NCBI GenBank assembly: GCA_911728455.2
Contig: OU452235.1
Location: forward strand, 11,270,634 to 11,334,633
DNA from: Marthasterias glacialis
Taxonomy: Eukaryota; Echinodermata; Asteroidea; Forcipulatida; Asteriidae
Direction: 5' to 3'
Length of the DNA stretch: 64,000 bases
Made by a program: the position numbers and the translations under genes. Positions 54,236 to 64,000 of this stretch are shown here, piece after piece. Each line of letters starts with the position of its first letter. Within the stretch, counting starts at the first letter, position 1. Below the pieces are notes generated by a model, which worked only from the letters and a program-made list of their open reading frames with translations, had not been told where the DNA came from and made no database searches.

Positions 54236-57200
54236 AACTTTCCACTAACGCGCAATGTTTTGTTGCAGTTATGCTTTGTTGTGCTTACAGTCTACCACAT
54301 AAAGAAATTGTGAGCTACAATTTGAATAGCTCTGTTCTTACTTGCCGGATACCAAAGTTTATGGTATTTCATGTTTCTACAATGCATCGGAAGCCTATTA
54401 AATGTCAAACTATTTCAGTGGTTACCTATTAAAACATGTAACACAATATTGTGAAAGTTAAAAATGCTTACTGACAAACATACTTTCCTCTATCCTTTAT
54501 TGTTAGTTGGGGTAAGATGCCCTCCAGGGTGGAACTAGGGTTGGTATACCCACCCTGGTTCCATCGAGATACTTTACCCTTTATTCATACTGTAAATATA
54601 ACATTCCAATACAGTAGCAATCTACATACATGAAGACAATTCTTCATAGAACACCAACAACTTTGTTCAATACAAAGAACAAATTGTACTCGAAAACGGA
54701 ATGTAACATACAAAAATGTAGTCCTTTTAGCCAGTAACTAAAGGGGGGGACACGTGCCCCCAACCCCCAACTGAAGTCTGTGCCCCCGGGTGCCCCAACC
54801 CCCCATTTTAAATCTGGACTTTTGAGATTCCATAATGTATTTTGTTTCACGTCAACACGTCAGAAAACACTGAAAAGAGGTTTGTTTATGAAAAATACAA
54901 ACGGAAACTTCATTTTTAATTGGCCAAAAGTGCCCCCCTGGGAAAAATGGTGCACCCCTTTTACCCAAGTTACGGCGCTGCTTTTAGCAACATGATTTCC
55001 TTCAATCACATCAGTCTTGTGTAATTGATAGACTGTATTTCGCTTTGTCTTGGTCAATCATCAATTGTGTCGCCCAACCTGGCCACCAGGTACTAGCAGT
55101 AACAGCCTCGCGAAAGGCCGCCTTTGAGTTGTGGGAACACATCTCCAAACTTTTCCCGCCCATACCAGATTAATATTTGGTTGTCAGAGTAACAATCGAA
55201 CTGGATGTCTGTCTTCCATCTATACCAAAGATTGGAAAGCATAATATTTATTACACAGGCCTACAGCTTAACATTACAGAATTGCATCAATAACATCATA
55301 ACCGCTCACAGTCAACGCAAAACACACATCTTAAGGGAAAACAGAAACTACTACCACTCAGGTTTGCCTTTTACTTAGCCGGTACTTTTGATTTCAAGCA
55401 CGGACGATTTGGCGTCCGGCTCTGGCTTCATCGTCGGGCTTGAAATCGTGTAATTTCGACATGGTGTTTCAAAAAGGCTCGCGGAGCCTGCAGAGGAAAT
55501 GTAGTCGAAGCCAGTGTTTTGAAAATGCCGATAAGAGGCCTCCACTCTAGTGTTATTTGGTTTACTTGTGTCAATATTATTAATGAGATTGCTTCTTCAG
55601 AAATTGATGGCATAACCTTTTGAGGTTGTCCCGTAGGTTTATTCAAGGGCGAGATGGCGAGATGTCCGCAATATTGTCAGGGTTTCTGGTTCAGTTTATA
55701 TCTTTCAATAGGTAAACTTATTGCACACGAACGTGTTTGACTTGTCACTACTGTCGGGCGTTGAAGACTCAGGGTATAGGAATGGAGGTCATCCCTCCTC
55801 CGGGACACACACACTCTCTCTCTAGTGGATTGAAAGGTCTTGACCGAGACCGACACGAGAGCGAGAGAAAATTATTGCGATACAATCCAACAAAACACTG
55901 TTTTGATTACCTGTGCAAGGGTCTGAGGCCTATTTCATGCGTGTGTGCAAAGGGGGGAATCGTGGCGTCAGAAGGTGAGATTGGAGCGTGAATATTGGCC
56001 AACGGAAGCAGATAGACTGTAGTAATTCTCGCGAGTATTCAAACATTTGGACACGGTATAGTGCACGATTTTGTTTTCTTACGGAAACTTGTGTACAAGG
56101 TTCTCAAAAGGTTTCTGATGGGCGTCTACATGTAAATTGTAGCTTGTGTAAAAAGTTGTCAGTTTTGGTACCCGACGAAGGATCATGTTTAAATTCAATC
56201 GGGAAGTTTCCGTTTGGTTTAGACACATAATTTTGTCATGCGTTTTCTGCATTGAAATAAAATGATCTGCGCTTGCGCATAGTGAAATACGCTCGAAGTC
56301 GAAGTCAGTTTTGTGCATTCTCTTAGCAGGATTGGCTTAATAACACCAACCATCCTGTGCTATACTAAATACTTCTGTCAAATGCTGTAATTTTCTTGTT
56401 TGAACCAGAAAAAATATATACAAAAGTAATAATAATAAAAAAAATAATAAAAAAGCTACTGGACCTCATGCAGATCATTGGAAAAAATATTTATTAGAGA
56501 TTATAAATTTTATGGAAACGCTGCACCTTGCGATTTTTATCAACTTTTGATATGAAGAAATGGGGTATATCTTAAATTTGTTCAGCTGTTCAATTCTTGA
56601 TTACATAATGTAAAACTTCTCATTATAACTATGTGGTAATTTGCCTACCGTGAAAGGCCCTGGAATGTACACGGTCACTCTTTTTGTAAACAAGGTGACA
56701 AATAGTATATTGTCATAGCCCCAAAGTGAATTAAAATCAACATAATAATTCACATAAAAAAAAACATGAACTTCCAAACAGCAATAAAACAAGTAATAAA
56801 ACACATGACACCGTGGACTGTTTTCTCGAGAACATTATGCAGTTATCCAGTATAGTTCTTAGATGGTTTTGTTGATTAACCACTTTATTGTACAAGATAC
56901 TCTTCCGAAATCCATTGTACTAACGATTTCAAACTGGAGGACCGGAAGGAGGGTAGGTTTTCAAGCACCCGTATTTTGCATTTCCTCTTCCGATCTGGAT
57001 TGCAGCTTTAAGATGACCTACTCTCCGTGGTACCCGTGTGTATAAGTCTGTCTAGGGACTACAACATCTCTTTGTCCCCGTGCGATGACCCCGAGTTTAT
57101 TTTATTCCACGGCTCTCTGCCCACTCACTACTGTTTCAATGAGCCAAGACGTTTAATCAAGCCCTTCAGTTCTTGCCACTCACGGGTAACCCTGTAGTGG

Positions 57201-58851
57201 TTACCATTGAAGGGTAGTTCAATAAATCCTTTTTTTTCGTTGAGAGATCTCAAGCGGACGAACAAAAAACGTGATTGGATTTCCTGTAACGAATCGGGGC
57301 TTTCCGTACGACAGACATACGCGCTTTCTATATCACACGCGCCGATCTGGACAATTTAAATCAGCACAACTAGGTCTAAGTATGTATAGTTCATCAACCT
57401 CGCTTAGGTGTTTGTAAAACCAATAGACTTAAATCCTAATTAATGCAGTCAGGTTCCCTTATAAGACTATTCAGGCTTTTTCTCTCTCGGTGAACACAGG
57501 GCTCCTTACAATGTTTCTTTCTACAACTTTCGTTAAGTGTCGACTGTAGGTAAAACTAAAATGACGCAGTTAAAAAGACTAAGTAAAACTGTTTCAAGAT
57601 GTCTTAATAACAGTTTTGGATTCACAATAAAAGTACTCTTTTCATGAATTTATAAATTGATGTAAGCGTGGCAGTCTGTGTGCTAAAAATCGAATTACTG
57701 GATTAGCAGTGTGAATTCTAGCAACTGTCTTAAATACAATGTAATTTATTTTCCAATCAGCAGCCGTTCATTCACACGGTTTCGTATTGGGCTACGGATT
57801 GCCATATGCATGAACACGTTGGCCTATACGTATAATATAGATATAATAGTACCATAGCACTTTTCGTTTTACTGGCCACACGAGTAGAAGCATATCAAAA
57901 GATGGCTGTCCGCACCTGATCTGTTGACCGTTACTTTCCTTTTCTCGAACGACAACACAGTCAGCACCCATTTTAATATAATGCCCGTGTATCAGATTCA
58001 AAACATGTGTCTTTGGAGGATAATGGACGCTTGGAAAGAATGTACCGGCACCCTTTAAGAATGTTCCCGCGGAACACCTGGTGTCGTGCACACTTCACTG
58101 GTGAAATTACACTTACCATCGTGTCAATGTGAGACTTCTTACAAATGTTCGCTTTGCCACCTGAAATTATCAACATTCCCGCTTTCATCCAACCCACATG
58201 GGCTTGAAGAAGTCTAGGTCTTCCTTTTCACACCCCTCGCTAAAAAATAAAACGACAAATTTCCCAACTTCTAATAATGAGACATTTTTTTCTCAGGTAC
58301 GGTCCTCACAGCAATCAACACGGCATCATTGTGTTTCACAGCCGGTGTCCCTAGCCAGGAAAAAAAATACTGGCCAACGATCGCTGGGAAAAAAAGGACA
58401 ATGATTATGACAAGTGTCTCCCAAGACGAAAACGGTGTCACAATTATTGGATGTAGAGAGGTACCTCTTGGGAAATAAGCTTGTAATATTGTCTTGCCCG
58501 CCAACAACATAGGAAATCAGGGCTTGGTGTTACGATACCAGTGTCTATGATAGAAAGAATACTGGATTGATTTGTTTTTGTACTTTTCTGTGGGGCTCTG
58601 TAAAATCTATTTCATCAACAGAAATAAAATAGATCACTGTCACAGATATATAGAGCAGTGTTTTGAAATTTCCTGTGCTTAGTCCGAGTCCGCCCTTGCT
58701 CTGATTTGATTGCGACAGACGAGGTGTAATCTATCGGTTATGGTGTAAATTCTAGTGATCAGTTGATTGAACATTTTCATTTCAATATCACAAATCTTAT
58801 TTTAGGTTTAGACCTCGAAATAACTCACAACTAGCCACTACCCGACCAACT
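54236..58851. other. Gene-poor region
   Basis: It contains a short hairpin around CAGGGTGGAAC/CCTGGTTCC (54510-54580) and a diverged MITE family 3 copy (55383-55530). A minus-strand open stretch near 57792-58197 ends one possible exon at ACGATG followed by GTAAGTG (58114-58121), but its translation is not recognisable. Confidence 0.45.
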
Positions 58852-58960
58852 CAAACAAACAACAAACAAACAAACAAACAAACAAACAAACAAACAAACA
58901 AACAAACAAACAAACAAACAAACAAACAAACAAACAAACAAACAAACAAACAAACAAACA
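58852..58960 (+). repeat. (CAAA)n microsatellite
   Basis: About 27 CAAA units with a single interruption (CAAACAACAAAC) near the left end. Confidence 0.95.
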
Positions 58961-61900
58961 GACAGGCACCCAGTCAACCCCAAAACACTAAAAAAAATAA
59001 TAAAAAAAAAAATAGCAAAACGGTTTTTAGTATAGGTTAAATTGGAAGTTCACATGACTACAAATCAATGAGGAGTAGTCAGAAACACGGTTTAATTTGC
59101 CCAATGTTTGCCAACATTTATTTTTGAGGTATTGCTTTATGTTTCGAATAGTTAACGGATTATCTACCATGATGCGGATAACCGCCAGTCAAATCAGATT
59201 CCCTTGCCCCAAGGGCATAATCCATTACACAGGATAGATGTATACTTTTTCTTTAATCGTACAGCAATGCTCTAATCGGATTGATAGATCCGGATGAAGA
59301 TAGAATTAAGTTCCAATAATCTGAGGTAATTATTCAGGTATCTTTGCTTTTATGCCATACTGCAGTTTATCGCATTGAGTACAGTGGCATTCTGAAAGAA
59401 CTTTTTGAATAGATCCCAAGCTTTGCAACGGTCCATAGCTTTTATCATAAAACGGTATCTGCGAATTCTCTGAATTCTTGAAGAGAAAAAAACAAAAATG
59501 AAAATTCATCAACTAAGGATCTGCCTAACAATCAAACAATCTGGGCAGCACCCAGCCTCGATCCCACGGTGTTATTTGTGAGGAGTCAAAGGGTGTGAAA
59601 AGTAAGAAATTACGACAGCTACTGACGCCGAATCGTAAAAATAAGAAGATTGATGAAAAGGTATTTGATCACCAGTGAAGCAAAATCAGGCTCTTTTAGG
59701 ATATAGGGCTTAATACACTGGCTGCCAACGAGAGAAACTCAAACAAAATGACCAGTGCTGCCCTTTACATGCTCCTTGTTCGAGTGTGCCCCGCGGAGGA
59801 ACGAGTAAGAAACCGGGACATTTAAATATTTAAATGAAGAGGGAAGTACTTCCAAAACTGCACCCGAAGCTTGTTTACACCACAGCCCAGAGCCAAATAC
59901 CCACACCCGCTGACTATTGCCTGTGAAGTAACTCTATACCTAACGTAGCGCAACAGAATCAACAAAAACAACGGCGGGTTTTCGGATAGATGATAACTTG
60001 TAGTGTATTAGACACGGTCCCGAATTGTAATTTTCTGTGAAGACATCAAAGTAAACATTGTTTTTATAATTGAGTGCTGATTAAGGCCCAACGTTTTTCT
60101 AGTGTACCTTCCCAATACGTGTAATGCATTTACCTTTTCCCAGGAATGTAAATAAACATACTTTGATCAAGTGGAAATGCGAGTTAAACAGAATTAATAA
60201 ATCAAACCGAGTGTGTCGGAAAAGTAAAGCTGTCGGCATTTAGCCGCTTGTGAATGATATTTTCATGAGCAACTTTTTGCAGAATTAAAGTTGCTTTAAA
60301 AAACATGCCAACTTCACAAACTAATACAGTACCTTTATTTGAACTTACAACGTGAACTTTTGTCACACTTGTCTTCGTTATCGTTTAAGTGTATTTTGTT
60401 ATTAATATTTGTGCAGGCGTCCCAGTCGGCGCCTTTAATATAGGGTAAATACCATTTTGAACATTATTTATGTACACACGGAAGGTCGTGATAATTACAA
60501 CTTGGGTAAATAAAACCGCCATGCGAAAATGTTATTACAAATTTATGTCCTCATATGATTGTGGAAGCGAAGAGGGCACTGTGTGAACTTGGTCCAATTA
60601 ACAAGCCATTGCTCACCAATGCGTTTAGAACATTACCGTTTGGCCTGGTTCATAGTGCATCAATGAATCATGCATGTAACTCATTGATTGTTGTTCAGTC
60701 GTACTTTTTGACGCGACACGGTAAGCATGTTTATTTATTCACCAGAGTACTGATGAACCGGTAACGTCTAAGAAGCAACTCAGTAATTCAAAACTATAGA
60801 AGAAAGATTATTCCCGGAGCAACTAAAACGTGAATTTACAGTTGCTTTCGAGATTGCACACCTGTTCGTTAAAGATGGGACAAGTAAAAGTGAAAACGTT
60901 GGACTAAAAATGGATAAAGTTACTCAAGTGTAACCTTCTGATTAAGTCGTGACTTGTGAGTTGATATCACTTCTTTAATCATAATTATGGATATAAGATA
61001 AACGACTCCAAAGTTAAACGCGCCCAGTTTGGATGTACACGCACACGTTCACTGTAATTATTAACACGCAGATTGGTACACTGACAACCTCTTTGCTTGC
61101 ACGCTGTGATTTCATAAATTGGGTGTTATGTTGCATCAGTTTGAACAACGTCTCTCGTGCAATCAATTAATACTTAATCAGTATAAGCTCCGGCGCATAG
61201 TCGTTATACCTCTTCACTAACTATAGTTGTGGTGAGGATTGTTGGCGAGGGTTCGGCTGCCAACTCAGGCTTGTCCGTTTTTTGTTTGTTTCATTTGTAA
61301 ACTGATGTCTTTAATTAGTGGACAATGCCACTCACCTTGAACTTTCTGCACGCCTGTAGAATGAATCAAACATCAAAGCGAATTCAAAACCTCATTGATG
61401 GTGTTAAACACGAGGCCATCCGGTTTTAGGGAAAAGTAACGTTTGTAAATAAGACTTATTAGTGCAATCACCGTACGAATCATTAACTCGAGGCTCACGA
61501 ATGCGATTAGTCTTGGGTCGAGACGTTCCTATCTTTGATTATCGTGTTTATTACGTGGCTGGTCAATAATGCTCGTTATAAAATTACCGACGAGAGTTAC
61601 AGTTTGAAGTTTTTCGTTCCATCGCTCTGCAGCAACTCACTGTAGACTACGGTGTTATGAATCATTTCCACACAGCTCTAGTACAATAACGCCATGTACA
61701 ATAACGGTCCGTACCGAGTACCCTTGCTGGCCATTAGGATTATAAACTGCATCCTCACCGTTTCCCTCAGGGTTAATTACGGATACAGGTCTGGGAAAGG
61801 GGTGATGTTTCAAAAGGAACATACCTCCCTTCTCGACATTCTCAAAGATGAAACTGCAATGGGGTTTGCAATCCCAAGATTCATCCGGTTAGAATATAAA

Positions 61901-64000
61901 TGAAACAGACAGATCACGAACTAAGTTGAGATTATTTGGCTGACACGAGGGCCCTTGTGTTCCCCTTTAAAAGAATTGTACAACGCTTTCCCAAAAGGTT
62001 TTGTTGTTGTTGTGTTCTGTTGTACCCCACGTGGGAATTCTTTAGAAAAAGGAGCAGTAAAGGAACAATGAAAGTACCCCACAAACTGCATCCACAAGGT
62101 TGTTTGTTTTTGTGTATTTCAAGATCTTGCTGGCCCAAATAAAATACATAGAAGTTAACAGAGATAGTTTGTTCGTTGCCACCGGTCATGTTTATTGGCA
62201 AACATTTTAAGTGGAAGTTAATGCTTATTTAATTGCCCTGTCTTAAAGCATGGGATACAATATTGCGCTATCCTGGTTCGCACTGATGGGGAATCTGGGT
62301 CAGTATAACGTGTGTTTTTTAACTCAGAATCTGATCATGTTGACGAAAAAAGAAGCGTTCTGACCCGGTACGGGACCCTTCTCGAGGTTAATTCTGACCC
62401 GAAAAGTTTTATTAGAGTGTTCACACAAATACAATCTGAACCTCTTCGAAGTAAGTAGGATTTGAAACTTTGCACGGTGGGAATAATATCTAGTTTTAGT
62501 CTACGGAGACACCATAGATAAATTTCTTTTTGAGTTGTGGTGGTTCAGAAAAGAACTCGACGTTTCGATCCGTATGCTCTGATCTTCTTCAGGAGTTCTG
62601 ATCGTCTTTATTCTCCTGAAGACGATCAGGGCACACAGCTCGAAAACGTCGAGTTGTTCAACCACCGGTTCTTTTCAGAGCCACCACACAACTCACAGAG
62701 AGAGCTTTATTATGTACATGGTGTCTGCGGAGACCTCGCCAGACTTTTCGAAATATAACTTTTGTAAAGTGTACAAGCACAAGTCTTCCACCTTTTCCAA
62801 ATATATTAACAACTACCCTCCCGTAGTTTTTAATGTTATCAACCCCAAGGCAAGCAATGCACCTCGATATGATTTTCCCCTTTCACTAGTTTGTTGCTGT
62901 AAGATGTTATTTTGGGGAAGTAACGTTTTCTTTGGGGAACCCTCCGCTGAAAACACAGGAAATTACAAAATATTACCAACGGTGTTTGACAAAGGCAGTT
63001 GCTTGACTTTAAAGCTGAAGAGCAATGAGACGCGGTGGCCGTTAAAAGACAGTCGAGCGCACAGCCGCGTTGAACACATGTAATTACTTCACCCATTACA
63101 CACAACCTTTGTGTGACACAGTTAATGCAAACCCGTTTTAATTAAACTAAGTATTATTGCGCCTCTAACGCACAGTAAATGTGTAATATATGGACCGTTC
63201 ATAACAAGGAAATAGCCAATTTAAAATGTATCATACTTTTTTGTTTACATAAACATTTAGTTTATAGTTTTATCTGTTTTGGGGTGGTTTATTCATTATT
63301 AATAATCATTGATTTATTTAATTATTTAGGTTTATAAATGTCACGTCCTTTTAAATCAATTAGAACAATAATTTCATTTTATCACATAATATTTATTATT
63401 TTCATATAATTTCATGTAGGTCGAAGATACTCAAGTTCAAACAGAAATCATTAATCATTTACAGATTGAAATCATTAGTCATACAGATTAAAATCATAAA
63501 CGTGTTTACTTAAAAAGAAAACTTTAACCACTGCAACTATATACAATGGTGTTTAAATGGTTACAGTAATAAATAATTAGTTTATTGACGTGAATTCTAT
63601 GGAGCCCTGGAAGTGCCGTCCGACTTGTTGAGATCCTGAGATAATTATAGCCCATGTTGACAACATCTTTACAGAAAAAACATCCCGATATGAATATCTT
63701 GAGATGTCGACATCCTGATGACAAAACATGTCATCATCCCAAGATAAACCTGGAGATGTCGACATAACCGGGAAAATTCGTTTCTGCCATGCTCGTTTCA
63801 ACATGTCGTCAAACTGAGATAAATGATCTCGACAAGAAGACGACATCATATACATTCAAGAAGTCGCCATCCTGAGTTATATTGACCCGGGAAGTCGACA
63901 TCCTTCAGGATCGTAACAAGTCAGATGGCTCTTTTAGAGCTCCGTAGAATTCAATCATATCCCCTGGTTCCCAATAAACTCGTCAGGTAACAAACCTGTA
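58961..64000. other. Gene-poor region to the window end
   Basis: AT-rich, no conserved coding segment seen. It includes the inverted element at 62532-62697. A degenerate repeat of GTCGACATC-like words lies at about 63625-63910, with AGATGTCGACATCCTGATGA and GAGATGTCGACATAACC as its clearest units. Confidence 0.45.
62532..62697. repeat. Inverted pair of CTCCTGAAGA...GAAACGTCGAG units
   Basis: The left half is reversed (GAACTCGACGTTTCGATCC, then GATCTTCTTCAGGAG). The right half is forward (CTCCTGAAGACGATCAGGGC, then CTCGAAAACGTCGAG). The outer arms GAGTTGTGGTGGTTCAG and AGAGCCACCACACAACTC also pair. Words of this kind accompany retroelement ends in many marine invertebrates, by my recollection. 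Confidence 0.5.

Noticed and set aside
1..64000. CRISPR arrays, bacterial operons or integrated virus
   Set aside because: The tandem repeats have no spacer structure, the genes have animal-type introns, and no polymerase, integrase or capsid-like frame was seen.

Overview
The window is animal nuclear DNA: AT-rich, with GT-AG introns, tRNA-derived SINEs and many short inverted-repeat (MITE-like) elements. It carries two recognisable genes and one dead gene. The neuropeptide gene is of the pedal peptide/orcokinin type with peptides ending in SGF. Together with a deuterostome-like NEURL4, this points to a marine invertebrate deuterostome, most likely an echinoderm. That assignment is inference, since nothing in the sequence names the species.

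Positions 1-27 kb hold a complete plus-strand gene for NEURL4 (neuralized-like protein 4). I could chain 28 exons (92-26746) with consistent splice phases into a 1440-residue reading frame. It has six neuralized homology repeats (NHR1-6) and the C-terminal domain typical of NEURL4, which contains a CYCDPC motif and an ADP-ribosyltransferase-like H-Y-E arrangement. Its introns are full of SINEs, MITE-like hairpins and local tandem duplications. Some of these sit within 15-30 bases of splice sites, and one duplicates a 5' splice site.

Positions 27-39 kb are repeat-rich intergenic DNA. They contain several MITE families (one element nested in another), head-to-head SINE pairs, and a decayed SLC16/monocarboxylate-transporter-like sequence (about 32.64-33.78 kb) with frameshifts and stop codons.

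Positions 39.5-41.6 kb, minus strand, hold the large 3' coding exon of a neuropeptide precursor (641 codons). It encodes 17 related peptides separated by Lys-Arg sites and acidic spacers, plus one degenerate copy. The middle part is a 108-bp tandem array, homogenised at the DNA level. The exon that should supply the start codon and signal peptide was not found.

Positions 41.6-64 kb hold no gene I can recognise. They contain a possible CRE plus TATA promoter facing the neuropeptide gene, a tandem array of tRNA-like units, a CAAA microsatellite, several hairpin elements and sequences resembling retroelement ends. NEURL4 is a ubiquitous cytoplasmic/centrosomal regulator and the other gene encodes a secreted neuropeptide precursor, so I see no functional link beyond adjacency. 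The two genes converge toward the repeat-rich middle.
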